Shown here: piece by piece, positions 36,630-46,055 of the stretch | Position numbering within the stretch: position 1 is the stretch's first letter | Layout: each line of letters begins with the position of its first letter | NCBI RefSeq assembly: GCF_002937115.1 | Contig: NZ_NHRY01000245.1 | Span: 1-64,000 of the forward strand | Source of the DNA: Rhodopila globiformis | Lineage (GTDB): Bacteria; Pseudomonadota; Alphaproteobacteria; Acetobacterales; Acetobacteraceae | Reading direction: 5' to 3' | DNA: 64,000 nt | Notes under the pieces: model-generated | Database searches by the model: none | Told to the model about the DNA's origin: nothing | Seen by the model: the letters and a program-made list of their open reading frames with translations, nothing else | Position numbers and translations under genes: made by a program

Positions 36630-37930
36630 TCGGCGTGGGCCTCCGCTCCTTGCTTCTTGGCGAACAGCTCGCGGAACACCGGATAGATGTCCCGGCGATG
36701 CCCGACCTTGCGCATTGCCATCGGTGCGCCATTGCGGATGATGGTCGAGTAGGTCTGCCACAGGTCGCTGTCCCGGCGGATAAAGCCCGGCGGGAAGTGC
36801 TCGGAATCGCGGCCGACCTCCAGGTAGGCATAGTACTGGCAGCAGGGCAGCAGCACCTTGGTCAGCAGCGCGGCGGTCTTGTCGTTGTCGCTCGCGGTGT
36901 TGTCGCCGTCGGACGCCTGCGCCGCGTAGATGTTCCAGCTGTCCGGGTTGTAGCGGTCCTTGATGACGCGCTGCATCTCCTCCAGCGCCGTGGACACGAC
37001 AGTGCCGCCGGTTTCCGGGCTGTTGAAGAAGGTATCCTCGTCAACTTCCGACGCCTGGTGGGTGTGGCGGATGAACACCACGTCCACGTTCTTGTACCGG
37101 CGCTTGAGGAAGATGTACAGCAGCACGTAGAACCGCTTGGCGAGGTCCTTCATGTGCTCGGTCATCGAGCCGGAGACGTCCATCAGGCAGAACATAACCG
37201 CCTGCGCCACTGGCCTGGGCTGCGGGTCGAACCGCTTGTAGCGCACGTCCAGCGGATCGATGTAGGGGATCAACCCGATGCGGCGTACCTTGCGCGCAAG
37301 CTCCGCCTCCAGCCGGATGCGGCGTTCCTCATCGCTGCCGTCGTTCAGTTCCTCGATTTCGTCGCGCAGCGCCTGCAGTTCGTCGGGCTTGGGACGGCGC
37401 AGCGCGATGCGGCGGGAAAGGCTGTTCCGCACCGTGCGGTTGAGCGCGAGGTTGGCGGGCGAGCCGGTCACCGAGTAGCCGGCCCGGTGCCAGACCATCG
37501 CCTCGGCATTCACGACCTTCCGCTTGGCAAGGTCGGGAAGCTCGAGGTCCTCCAGGAACAGGTCGACGAATTCATCCCGCGACAGGGCGAAGCGGAAATC
37601 GTCCTCGCCCTCGCCATCCGGGCTGCCTTCCGATCCGCCGCCGCCGCCGCCGCTCGGCGGCCGCTGGATCGTATCGCCAGCGATGTATTCCTTGTTGCCG
37701 GGCAGCAGGTAGTCGCGGATGCCGCCGCCGCTGCCGCGCCGGAACGACGGCTCATGGACACCCTGCGCGGGCAGCACCACCTCGCCGCCTTCGTCGGCGT
37801 CCTTGATGCTGCGGCTCCCCGCGCTTTCATGCACGGCCTTGCGGATCTGCGATTTGGCACGCCGCATGAAGCGTTGCCGGTTTGACAGATTTTTCCCACT
37901 CGGGTTCAGGCGGCGGTCGACAATGTGCAT
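36626..37930 (-). CDS. yeaH: YeaH/YhbH family protein (DUF444)
   Basis: A 434-aa protein of DUF444 with a VWA-like fold. It begins MHIVDRRLNPSGKNLSNRQRF and has a Gly/Ser-rich linker (about 85-115). It then has the VWA/MIDAS-type stretch FCLMDVSGSMTEHMKDLAKR, with the D-x-S-x-S metal site, and GGTVVSTALEEM. The family always accompanies PrkA and SpoVR and is thought to be part of the same signalling module. The ATG at 37930 lies 38 bases after the prkA stop. The longer open frame to 37999 is not family-like. Confidence 0.94.
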   Translation of the reverse strand: MHIVDRRLNPSGKNLSNRQRFMRRAKSQIRKAVHESAGSRSIKDADEGGEVVLPAQGVHEPSFRRGSGGGIRDYLLPGNKEYIAGDTIQRPPSGGGGGGSEGSPDGEGEDDFRFALSRDEFVDLFLEDLELPDLAKRKVVNAEAMVWHRAGYSVTGSPANLALNRTVRNSLSRRIALRRPKPDELQALRDEIEELNDGSDEERRIRLEAELARKVRRIGLIPYIDPLDVRYKRFDPQPRPVAQAVMFCLMDVSGSMTEHMKDLAKRFYVLLYIFLKRRYKNVDVVFIRHTHQASEVDEDTFFNSPETGGTVVSTALEEMQRVIKDRYNPDSWNIYAAQASDGDNTASDNDKTAALLTKVLLPCCQYYAYLEVGRDSEHFPPGFIRRDSDLWQTYSTIIRNGAPMAMRKVGHRRDIYPVFRELFAKKQGAEAHAE

Positions 37931-37968
37931 AATGTGCCTGTGACACCTTTCAGCCTGGGCGGACTTAA

Positions 37969-39915
37969 TCAGCCCGCCTGCTTCACACGCATATACCACT
38001 CTACGAGACGTCTGACCTGCCGTTCCGTGTAACCGCGGGCGGTCATGCGCTCGACGAACTCGGTGTGTTTCTTTTCAGTCTCACTGTCCTTCTTCGAGCC
38101 GAAGCTGATGACGGGCAGCAACTCCTCAACCTGGCTGAACATACGCCGTTCGATCACGTCGCGGATCTTCTCATAACTCGTCCACGACGGATTCTTTCCG
38201 TTGTTGTTCGCCCGGGCACGCAGGCAGAACTTCACCACCTCGTTACGGAAGTCTTTCGGGTTGGCAATGCCCGCCGGCTTCTCAATCTTGGTCAACTCCT
38301 GATTGAGCAGTTCCCGGTTCAGCAACTGGCCCGTATCGGCATCCTTGAAGTCGATGTCCTCGATCCAGGCGTCGGCGTATGACACATAGCGGTCAAACAG
38401 GTTCTGGCCATAGTCGTGGTAGGACTCGAGGTAGGCCTTCTGGATCTCATTGCCGATGAATTCGGCGTAACGCGGCGCGAGCTCGCCCTTGATGAACTCC
38501 AGGTAGCGCTTCTCGGTATCCTGCGGCATCTGCTCGCGCCGGATCGCCTGCTCGAGCACATACATCAGATGCACCGGATCCGCTGCGATCTCGGTCGTGT
38601 CGTGGTTGAACGTCGCCGCCAGCACCTTGAAGGCGAAGCGGGTGGAGGCGCCATCCATGCCTTCCTCGACCCCGGCCGTGTCCTTGTACTCCTGCAGGCT
38701 GCGGGCGCGCGGATCGGTCTCCTTCAGGCTCTCGCCATCATAGACCCGCATCTTGGCGAAGATGGTGGAGTTCTCGTGCCGCCGCAGCCGGCTCAGCACC
38801 GAGAACCGCGCCAGCATCTCCAGCGTCGCCGGCGCGCAGGGCGCGGCCGCGAGCTCGGAGCGGGAGACCAGTTTCTCGTAGATCTTCTGCTCTTCCGTCA
38901 CGCGCAGGCAGTACGGCACCTTGATGACGTAGATGCGGTCGATGAAGGCTTCGTTGTTCTTGTTGTTCTTGAAGCTCTGCCACTCCGACTCGTTGGAGTG
39001 CGCCATGATGATGCCGGAGAACGGGATCGCGCCGATGTTCTCGGTACCGATGTAATTGCCTTCCTGCGTCGCGGTCAGCAGCGGGTGCAGCATCTTGATC
39101 GGCGCCTTGAACATCTCGACGAACTCGAGCATGCCCTGGTTGGCCCGGTTCAGGCCGCCGGAGTAGCTGTAGGCGTCCGGGTCGTTCTGCGCATGCAACT
39201 CAAGCTTGCGGATGTCCACCTTGCCGACAAGCGAGGAGATGTCCTGGTTGTTCTCGTCACCCGGCTCGGTCTTGGCGACGGCGATCTGGCGCAGCCGCGA
39301 CGGCATCAGCTTCTGCACCCGGAAGCGGGAGATGTCGCCGCTGAACTCATCCAGCCGCTTGATGCACCACGGGCTCATCAGCCCGGTCAGCCGCCGGCGC
39401 GGGACGTTGTAGCGGTCTTCCAGCACCGGCCCCATGCGCTCGGGGTCGAACAGGCCGAGCGGGCTTTCGAATACCGGGCTGAGCTGGTCGCCGGCCTTCA
39501 GCACATAGATGGGGTAGGTCTCCATCAGTGCCTTCAGCCGCTCGGCCAACGACGACTTGCCGCCGCCGACGGGGCCGAGCAGGTACATGATCTGCTTGCG
39601 CTCTTCCAGGCCCTGGGCGGCGTGGCGCAGGAAGCCGACGATGCGCTCGATCGTCTCTTCCATGCCGTAGAATTCATTGAACGCCGGATAGACGCGGATG
39701 GTGCGGTTCATGAAGATCCGCCCCAGGCGGGCGTCCTTCGAGGTATCGACCATCTCCGGCTCGCCGATGGCCGCGAGCAGCCGCTCGGTCGCCGTCGCAT
39801 ACATCATCTGATCCGAGCGGCAGGCTTCCAGGTACTCGGACAACGACATCTCGGCTTCGCGGGTCGTTTCGAAGCTTCGGGCGTAGGCGGTGAAAATGTC
39901 ATCGACCGGCTGCAT
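37969..39915 (-). CDS. prkA: PrkA family serine protein kinase
   Basis: A 648-aa protein with an N-terminal AAA+ domain and a C-terminal kinase-like domain. The Walker A is LLGPVGGGKSSLAERLKAL. The segments GNYIGTENIGAIPFSGIIMAHSNESEWQSF and FIDRIYVIKVPYCLRVTEE are typical of PrkA. The ATG at 39915 has GAAGGAG eight bases upstream and starts MQPVDDIFTAYARSFE. In Enterobacteria the homologue YeaG responds to nitrogen starvation and stationary phase. It is first in the operon with yeaH and spoVR. Confidence 0.95.
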   Translation of the reverse strand: MQPVDDIFTAYARSFETTREAEMSLSEYLEACRSDQMMYATATERLLAAIGEPEMVDTSKDARLGRIFMNRTIRVYPAFNEFYGMEETIERIVGFLRHAAQGLEERKQIMYLLGPVGGGKSSLAERLKALMETYPIYVLKAGDQLSPVFESPLGLFDPERMGPVLEDRYNVPRRRLTGLMSPWCIKRLDEFSGDISRFRVQKLMPSRLRQIAVAKTEPGDENNQDISSLVGKVDIRKLELHAQNDPDAYSYSGGLNRANQGMLEFVEMFKAPIKMLHPLLTATQEGNYIGTENIGAIPFSGIIMAHSNESEWQSFKNNKNNEAFIDRIYVIKVPYCLRVTEEQKIYEKLVSRSELAAAPCAPATLEMLARFSVLSRLRRHENSTIFAKMRVYDGESLKETDPRARSLQEYKDTAGVEEGMDGASTRFAFKVLAATFNHDTTEIAADPVHLMYVLEQAIRREQMPQDTEKRYLEFIKGELAPRYAEFIGNEIQKAYLESYHDYGQNLFDRYVSYADAWIEDIDFKDADTGQLLNRELLNQELTKIEKPAGIANPKDFRNEVVKFCLRARANNNGKNPSWTSYEKIRDVIERRMFSQVEELLPVISFGSKKDSETEKKHTEFVERMTARGYTERQVRRLVEWYMRVKQAG

Positions 39916-41038
39916 CGGCCGCTCCTTCGTTAAGGGTGGTGCCACGCTGCGTCGGGGTCACATGCGTCCAGGCATGCAAGATGGGTGCAATCGTAGCGTA
40001 AGTGGGTAGCGTCGCGGGAATGTTTTCGCCGAGTCGCATCATGGAACCTTCGCGTCGAGCCCTGCCGCCGTCATGGAGCGGCCATTCCTGAAGTCCTTCG
40101 CATCGAAATGTCCTGTCGCCGGTTCGAAACCGGAACTGGCGTGCTTGGGTTGAGGCACTGTCCATCATTTCCTTGTGCAACCGCACCTGGAGTCACTGCA
40201 CCGCACATCCCGGGCAGCCGATACGCATTCAAGGAAGAACCAGCGGCCCGTCTGGCAACGTCTAAGCGACCAATCACCGAATAGTGAAAGCCCGCGCCGG
40301 CGAACTCAAGAAGATTCGCACGGGGACTGCGAAAAACCAAAGGAGCGGGTCGCGGAGGAATATATTGGGTGCGTTTCCTGAACCGACAAGTCAGCGCGGT
40401 GCGGCCGGTTCGCTGCGCCTCACCCGGCGTGGCGAGCGGTGTGGCGGCTGTCAGGTGCATCATGAGCGCCTCCAGACCCAGCGATGGGCCGAAAATTTGG
40501 CCACACCGAGGCAAACAGAATACACAGATGTTCTTAAGCAAAGGTTAACGCGTGCCGTTTTCGTTCCGAAGTTTTTGCTCATTGTGAGACGCTACACCAG
40601 GAATTATCCGGAGTGGCTGAAAATCTTTGTATGATCTGTCGCTGTGCAGCCATTGCTGATTCGGAAGGCACGTGCCTTGGCATCGCGCGATGCATCCCAT
40701 TGGTCATCCCATTGGCTACCCCACCGGCCATCCCGCTGGGAGCCGTCACCGGCGAGGGCCAATAATCCCCCGTCTTATCCGCGTGCTGCCGCGATTTTCC
40801 CATCAGCGCCATGCCTGCCTCCGGCCAACCGGAAACCGAGGATTATCACGGGCGGGCGGCGAATGGTGTTAAGTAACAAACAATCGCGGCGGAAGCGGCG
40901 TCATCCGGCCGCGGCGCCGCCGTCCCGGTGGCAGCGGCTCGTTTCCGTCCACTATCATATCCTCTGACGGAACTCGTGACGGGATGATAAAAGCCCGCGT
41001 CACTCGTTTCGCCACACCGTCGCAGCACAGGCGCCGCC
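39916..41038. other. 1.1-kb intergenic region upstream of prkA and folP
   Basis: A long stretch between divergent genes. It contains the CtrA-type box at 40534-40549 and a run of near-repeats (GGTCATCCCATTGG / GGCCATCCCGCTGG) at 40690-40740. No tRNA or believable gene was seen. Frames here are Arg/Pro/Ser-rich and lack ribosome sites. A small RNA or leader cannot be excluded. Confidence 0.5.
40534..40549 (+). promoter_or_regulatory. CtrA-type binding site
   Basis: TTAA-GCAAAGG-TTAAC matches the alphaproteobacterial CtrA consensus TTAA-N7-TTAA(C) exactly. Such an AT-rich motif is rare by chance at this GC content. It lies in the long prkA-folP gap, not next to a start codon, so the target gene is unclear. 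Confidence 0.45.
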
Positions 41039-41902
41039 ATGCCTTCGTCCACCGCCGGCCCCTATCCGGCCAGCCTCCGTCCGGCCAGCCAGTGGGCCGG
41101 CCTCTCGCTTGATCGTCCCCGGGTGATGGGCATCCTGAACGTCACGCCCGACAGTTTCAGCGACGGCGGCGGTCGGGTCGGTCCCGCGGATGCCATCGCG
41201 GCCGGCCTGGCGATGGCGGCCGATGGCGCGGACGTCATCGACGTCGGCGGCGAAAGCACCCGCCCGGGCGCCGGCGCGGTTCCGCCGGAGGTCGAGCAGG
41301 CGCGCGTCATGCCGGTGGTGCAGGCTCTGGCGCGCGCCGGGATATGCGTCTCGGTGGATACCCGGAACGCCGCCACCATGCGGGCCGCGCTCGATGCCGG
41401 CGCGCGGATCATCAACGACGTCTCGGGGCTGGCGCACGACCCGGGCGCCGCCGCCACGGTCGCGGCCTATGGCTGTTCGATCGTCGTGATGCACATGCGC
41501 GGCGTCCCGGCGACGATGAACAGCCTGGCGACTTATGCCAACGTCGTGCCCGAGGTTCGTGACGAGTTGCTGGCGCGGGTGGCGGCGGCCGAGGCCGTGG
41601 GAATCGCCCGGGACAATATCGCCATCGACCCGGGTATCGGCTTCGCCAAGCAGGCGGCGCAGTCCCAAGCGATCCTGCGCGATCTGGCGGTCTTCGCCGG
41701 CCTCGGCTATCCGGTGCTCGTCGGCGTCTCCCGCAAGGCCTTCATCGGCGCCTTGTCCGGCGAGCCCGAGGCAGCCCGGCGGCTGGGCGGATCCATCGCC
41801 GCTGCGATCTTTGCCGCGCTGCACGGCGCCACAATCTTTCGCGTACACGATGTTCGTGAAACCGTACAGGCCCTTCGCGTATGGCATGCGTTATGCCGAT
41901 AA
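41039..41902 (+). CDS. folP: Dihydropteroate synthase
   Basis: Joins p-aminobenzoate to 6-hydroxymethyl-7,8-dihydropterin pyrophosphate in folate synthesis; the target of sulfonamides. A 287-aa TIM barrel with MGILNVTPDSFSDGGG, then DGADVIDVGGESTRPGA, SVDTRNAATMRAAL, IINDVSGL, VVMHMRG, IDPGIGFAKQ and GVSRKAFIG. The ATG at 41039 is plausible, though a slightly later start is possible because the first 25 residues are variable. It precedes glmM by about 70 bases on the same strand, an arrangement common in proteobacteria (often ftsH-folP-glmM, with ftsH absent here). Confidence 0.95.
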   Translation: MPSSTAGPYPASLRPASQWAGLSLDRPRVMGILNVTPDSFSDGGGRVGPADAIAAGLAMAADGADVIDVGGESTRPGAGAVPPEVEQARVMPVVQALARAGICVSVDTRNAATMRAALDAGARIINDVSGLAHDPGAAATVAAYGCSIVVMHMRGVPATMNSLATYANVVPEVRDELLARVAAAEAVGIARDNIAIDPGIGFAKQAAQSQAILRDLAVFAGLGYPVLVGVSRKAFIGALSGEPEAARRLGGSIAAAIFAALHGATIFRVHDVRETVQALRVWHALCR

Positions 41903-41971
41903 CGCGCGGTTCAGCTTTCGTCCACGTGGTATGGTGTCGCAATTGCAATGCAGCGGAACAACAGGTTCGAC

Positions 41972-43342
41972 ATGACGAAGACTCGGCGGCTGTTTGGGAC
42001 TGACGGCATCAGGGGCAAGGCGAACGCGGAGCCCATGACAGCAGGGATCGCCCTGCGGCTGGGGCAGGCGGCCGGCCTGCTGTTCACCCGCGGCGAGCAT
42101 CGCCATCGCGTCGTCATCGGCAAGGACACCAGGCTGTCCGGCTACATGATCGAGCCCGCGCTGACCGCCGGCTTCATCGGCGCCGGCATGGACGTCACCC
42201 TGCTCGGCCCGCTGCCGACTCCCGGCGTGGCGATGCTGACGCGCTCGCTGCGGGCCGATCTGGGCGTGATGATCTCGGCGTCGCACAATCCGTATGAGGA
42301 CAACGGCATCAAGCTGTTCGGTCCCGACGGCAACAAGCTGTCGGACGCGATGGAGTGCCAGATCGAGGCGCTGATGGACAGCAGCATCTGCAACAGGCTG
42401 GCCGAGCCGCACCGGCTGGGCCGCGCCTCCCGGCTCGAGGACGCGGCCGGGCGCTATATCGAGGCGGCGAAGGCCAGCTTCCCGCGCGGGTTGCGCCTGG
42501 ATGGCATGCGCATCGTCGTCGATTGCGCCAACGGCGCCGCCTACAAGGTCGCGCCGTCGGTGCTGTGGGAACTCGGCGCCACCGTCATCCCCGCCGGCGT
42601 CACGCCGGACGGCTTCAATATCAATAGGGGCTGCGGCTCCACCGTGCCGGAATACATCTGCGCCCAGGTGCTGGAGCACAGCGCCCATCTCGGCATCGCC
42701 CTCGACGGCGACGCCGATCGGCTGGTGCTGGCGGATGAGCATGGGGAACTGGTGGATGGCGACCAGATCCTGGGCATGATCGCCGAAACCTGGCACCAGG
42801 CGGGCACGCTGCGCGGCGGCGGCATCGCCGCGACGGTGATGTCGAACCTGGGGCTGGAGCGGCACCTCGGCGCGCTCGGCCTGGCGCTGCACCGCACCAA
42901 GGTTGGCGACCGCTACGTCGCCGAGCACATGCGCACCAACGGGATGAATGTCGGCGGCGAGCAGTCCGGCCACCTGATTCTGACGGACTTCGCCACCACC
43001 GGCGACGGCCTGCTGGCGGCGCTGCAGGTGCTGGCGGTGCTGGTGCAGAAACAGCGCCCGGCGTCGGAGGTCTGCCAGGTGTTCACGCCGCTGCCTCAGC
43101 GGCTGAAGAACGTCCGGTTCAGTGGCGCGTCGCCGCTGCGGAACGATCACGTCCAGGCAGCGATCCGTGACCAGGAATCGCGCCTGAACGGCACCGGCCG
43201 CGTGCTGATCCGCGAAAGCGGCACCGAACCGCTGGTGCGGGTGATGGCCGAGGGCGAGGATGCCGATCTGGTGGCCGACGTCGTGGACTCGCTGTGCGAG
43301 CTGGTCGCCCGGGCCGCCCGGCCGCAGGAGACCGTGGCCTGA
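41972..43342 (+). CDS. glmM: Phosphoglucosamine mutase
   Basis: Converts glucosamine-6-phosphate to glucosamine-1-phosphate for UDP-GlcNAc, peptidoglycan and LPS synthesis. The 456-aa protein begins [20 protein letters not shown], has the phosphoserine loop [20 protein letters not shown], the metal loop [14 protein letters not shown], the sugar-binding GGEQSGHLI and the C-terminal [15 protein letters not shown]. An upstream in-frame ATG (41948) is possible, but the family-like start is 41972. Its TGA overlaps the thiD ATG (TGATG). Confidence 0.95.
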   Translation: MTKTRRLFGTDGIRGKANAEPMTAGIALRLGQAAGLLFTRGEHRHRVVIGKDTRLSGYMIEPALTAGFIGAGMDVTLLGPLPTPGVAMLTRSLRADLGVMISASHNPYEDNGIKLFGPDGNKLSDAMECQIEALMDSSICNRLAEPHRLGRASRLEDAAGRYIEAAKASFPRGLRLDGMRIVVDCANGAAYKVAPSVLWELGATVIPAGVTPDGFNINRGCGSTVPEYICAQVLEHSAHLGIALDGDADRLVLADEHGELVDGDQILGMIAETWHQAGTLRGGGIAATVMSNLGLERHLGALGLALHRTKVGDRYVAEHMRTNGMNVGGEQSGHLILTDFATTGDGLLAALQVLAVLVQKQRPASEVCQVFTPLPQRLKNVRFSGASPLRNDHVQAAIRDQESRLNGTGRVLIRESGTEPLVRVMAEGEDADLVADVVDSLCELVARAARPQETVA

Positions 43343-44145
43343 TGCAGGGACGGGTCCTGGTCATCGCCGGCTCGGATTCCGGCGGCGGCGCCGGAATCCA
43401 GGCCGACATCAAGACCATCACCGCGCTCGGCGCGTTCGCCGCGACCGCAATAACCGCGCTGACGGCGCAGAACACGCTGGGCGTGCACGGCGTGCTGCCG
43501 GTGCCGCCCGCCTTCATCCGCCAGCAGATCGAGGTCGTGCTGTCCGACGTCGGCGCCGACGTCATCAAGATCGGCATGCTCGGCGATGCCACCACCATTG
43601 AGACGGTCTGCGACGCATTGACCGCCTTTGCCCCGGGCATTCCGGTGGTGCTCGACCCGGTCATGGTCGCCAAGGGCGGCCATCCGCTGCTGGCCGCCCA
43701 GGCGGTGGAGGTCCTGCGCCGGCGCCTGCTGCCGATGGCCGCGGTGATCACCCCGAACCTGCCGGAAGCCGAGGCGCTGACCGGCTTAACCATCACGACG
43801 GAACCTGAGATGCACGCCGCCGCCGCGTCCCTGCTGGCGCTCGGCGCTCCGGCCGTGCTGCTGAAGGGCGGCCATCTCGCCTCCGACACCGTGACCGACC
43901 TGCTGGCCGCCGCCGGCACCGAGGCGTTCGCCGCGCCGCGCATCAAGACCCGGCACATCCACGGCACCGGCTGCACCACTGCCTCGGCCATCGCCGCCGG
44001 CCTCGCCCAGGGCCTGACCCTGCGCGACTCGGTCCTCCGCGCCCGCGCCTATGTCCGCGCCGCTCTCGCCGGGGCGCCCGGCTTCGGTCACGGCCACGGG
44101 CCGCTCGACCACGCGGTGACGGTGGACGTGGGGCGGTTGGGGTAG
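43342..44145 (+). CDS. thiD: Hydroxymethylpyrimidine/phosphomethylpyrimidine kinase
   Basis: Phosphorylates HMP and HMP-P in thiamine synthesis. A 267-aa ribokinase fold with [75 protein letters not shown] and the anion-hole/active-site motif [15 protein letters not shown] with its catalytic Cys and Ala-Gly region. The ATG overlaps the glmM stop by one base, so it is coupled. No TPP riboswitch is seen, as expected for an internal operon position. Confidence 0.94.
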   Translation: MQGRVLVIAGSDSGGGAGIQADIKTITALGAFAATAITALTAQNTLGVHGVLPVPPAFIRQQIEVVLSDVGADVIKIGMLGDATTIETVCDALTAFAPGIPVVLDPVMVAKGGHPLLAAQAVEVLRRRLLPMAAVITPNLPEAEALTGLTITTEPEMHAAAASLLALGAPAVLLKGGHLASDTVTDLLAAAGTEAFAAPRIKTRHIHGTGCTTASAIAAGLAQGLTLRDSVLRARAYVRAALAGAPGFGHGHGPLDHAVTVDVGRLG

Positions 44146-44174
44146 GAAGGCCAGGGCTCCGCCCTGGACCCGCA

Positions 44175-44193
44175 AAGGGGCGAAGCCCCTTTG
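44175..44193 (+). terminator. Hairpin after thiD
   Basis: AAAGGGGC-GAA-GCCCCTTT is a perfect 8-bp stem 29 bases after the thiD stop, with T residues on its 3' arm. Likely the operon terminator. Confidence 0.7.
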
Positions 44194-44203
44194 ATCCCAT
44201 GAC

Positions 44204-44272
44204 GGCGGATGGACAGGAGGGGGCGACCGTGCCGGTTGCAACCGCTGTGTTGCCCCCTCCTGTCCATCCGCC
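44204..44272. repeat. Perfect 21-bp inverted repeat between convergent operons
   Basis: GGCGGATGGACAGGAGGGGG(C) at 44204-44224 has an exact inverted copy at 44252-44272 around a 27-base loop. It stands between the thiD hairpin and a further hairpin (GAGGGGC-AGC-GCCCCTC at 44305-44321) that may serve pqiB. Very stable as RNA from either strand. Confidence 0.8.
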
Positions 44273-44354
44273 ATTACCGGGTTCCAAGGGCCCATGGCGG
44301 GGTCGAGGGGCAGCGCCCCTCGCCTTTCCTATCCCAACCGCCCCACATCCACCG

Positions 44355-46055
44355 TCACTGGTAGCCGGTGTTGGCGCGGCCGCGGATCAGGGCCTCCGGG
44401 TGGCGGGTCAGCAGATCGGCCAGGACACGGATCGAGCGTGTGGCGTCGGAAAGTTGCCCCATCAGCCGATCGAGTTGGTGGCTGAAGGAGGAGTCCTCGC
44501 CGTAGCCGTTCTGGAGCGACCCCATCAGCTTGTTCATGCGGTTGACGGCGTCCTCCAGCCCGGCCGCCATCGCCGGCAGGCGCTTCGCCAGGGGGGCGAC
44601 GCCCTGGTTGAGGTTGTCAACAAGGTCCTGTGTGCTGGCAAGCGTGCTGCGCAGGGTCGTGAGAGACTCCTGCAACTGCTTGTTGTTGACCAGGGCGTTG
44701 GCGCCGGCCAGGGTCTGGTTCAGATTCTGGCCGATGGCCTCGAACGGTATGCTGTCCAGGCGGCTGACGAGGTTGCTCGCCGCGGTAGCAACATCTGTGC
44801 CGCTGCCGCCGAGCACCGGAACGACGTAGGCATTGCCCTCTTTCTTCAGCTCCTCCTGGCCGGCGTTGGAGCCGGCATTGGGGAAGGTATCCAGGTCGAG
44901 CTGCTTCTGGCCAGTCAGGAAATTCGTGGTTTCCAGCCTGACCCGCAGGCCGCGGCGGATCAGTTCCCGCATCCGCGAGTCGAGCCCGCCGCCGGTGGGC
45001 AGCTTGAGCATGGCGATGCGCCCGGGCTCGACGTTGAAGTGCACGGGCACCACGACGTTGTCGATTGCCTTGTCGTACTCCAGCGACACGCTGGACACCT
45101 CGCCCACTTTCAGGCCGCGCAGCGTCACCGGCGCCCCGGCCGCCAGACCGCTGACCGATGTGGTAAAGTTGGCAACGAACTGAATGCTGCGCTTGAAGGT
45201 CGATGCGTCGGCCGCTTCCTTGGTCGGGTACAGGGTGAATTCGTGGTTGGCCGGGCTTTCGGCGGTGCCCGTCGACTCGTCGGGCGTTTCGACCGCGATG
45301 CCGCCCAGCACCATCGAGCGCAGCGACTGCACCTTGAACCGAAGCCCGTTCGCGCCGAGCTGGACCGATGCGCCCGATGAATTCCAGAACCGGGAATCGT
45401 CGTGCACGTACTTGTCGAACGGGGCGCGGACAAAGACATGGATGGTGATGTTCCGCGCCATCTCGCCGACGTCCCAGCCAAGCACCTCGCCGATTTCAAG
45501 GTCGCGGAAGGTGACGGGCGAGCCGAGGTTGAGTCCCTCGACCGTGTCGGCCTTCAGTAGGAAGTTGCGGCCGGGAACGTCCGATTGCAGCACCGGCGGA
45601 TTTTCCAGCCCGACGAAGTTGCGCTGCGGCTTCCCGCCCTCGGCCGACGGCAGCAGGTCGATGTAGGAGCCCGAAACCAGGGTGGACAGGCCACTGATCG
45701 AGCCGGCGAAGAAGCGCGGGCGGACCACCCAGAACTGCGCCTTGTCGGTCAGCAGCGGCTCGGCTTCCTTGTTCATCCGCACCGTCACCAGCACGCGCCG
45801 CAGGTCCGGGGTCAGGGCGATCTTCTTCACCACGCCCATGTCCACTTCCTTGTGCCGGACATGCGACTGGTTCGCCTGAAGACCCTCGGCGGTCTCGAAG
45901 GTGATGGTGATCAGCGGCCCCTGCGCGGACAAGGTCTGCCAGGCCAGCCAGGCGCCGACGAGCAGCGTCACCACCGGGATCGCCCAGATCAGCGACAGCC
46001 GGCGCTTGTGGTCGATCGGCGCGCGGACGACCGCGGCGGGCGCGCGGTCGCTCAT
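44355..46055 (-). CDS. pqiB: PqiB-like MCE (MlaD-domain) protein
   Basis: A 566-aa inner-membrane anchored lipid-transport protein. One N-terminal membrane helix (LSLIWAIPVVTLLVGAWLAW) is followed by three MCE domains (about residues 45-130, 160-240 and 280-390), with the usual G-L-x-V-G-x-V pattern (e.g. LRGLKVGEVSSVSLEYD). A long helical C-terminus (about 440-566) follows. In E. coli PqiB forms a syringe-like tube that bridges the envelope. The ATG at 46055 overlaps the pqiA stop (ATGA). No PqiC-like lipoprotein gene follows; the next gene is thiD on the other strand. Confidence 0.9.
   Translation of the reverse strand: MSDRAPAAVVRAPIDHKRRLSLIWAIPVVTLLVGAWLAWQTLSAQGPLITITFETAEGLQANQSHVRHKEVDMGVVKKIALTPDLRRVLVTVRMNKEAEPLLTDKAQFWVVRPRFFAGSISGLSTLVSGSYIDLLPSAEGGKPQRNFVGLENPPVLQSDVPGRNFLLKADTVEGLNLGSPVTFRDLEIGEVLGWDVGEMARNITIHVFVRAPFDKYVHDDSRFWNSSGASVQLGANGLRFKVQSLRSMVLGGIAVETPDESTGTAESPANHEFTLYPTKEAADASTFKRSIQFVANFTTSVSGLAAGAPVTLRGLKVGEVSSVSLEYDKAIDNVVVPVHFNVEPGRIAMLKLPTGGGLDSRMRELIRRGLRVRLETTNFLTGQKQLDLDTFPNAGSNAGQEELKKEGNAYVVPVLGGSGTDVATAASNLVSRLDSIPFEAIGQNLNQTLAGANALVNNKQLQESLTTLRSTLASTQDLVDNLNQGVAPLAKRLPAMAAGLEDAVNRMNKLMGSLQNGYGEDSSFSHQLDRLMGQLSDATRSIRVLADLLTRHPEALIRGRANTGYQ

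Noticed and set aside
40071-40541. 156-aa minus-strand frame in the prkA-folP gap
   Set aside because: Low-complexity composition, no ribosome site and no resemblance to a known protein.
40680-40745. Possible CRISPR-like or tandem array (GGTCATCCCATTGG units)
   Set aside because: Only three or four short degenerate units with no regular spacers.
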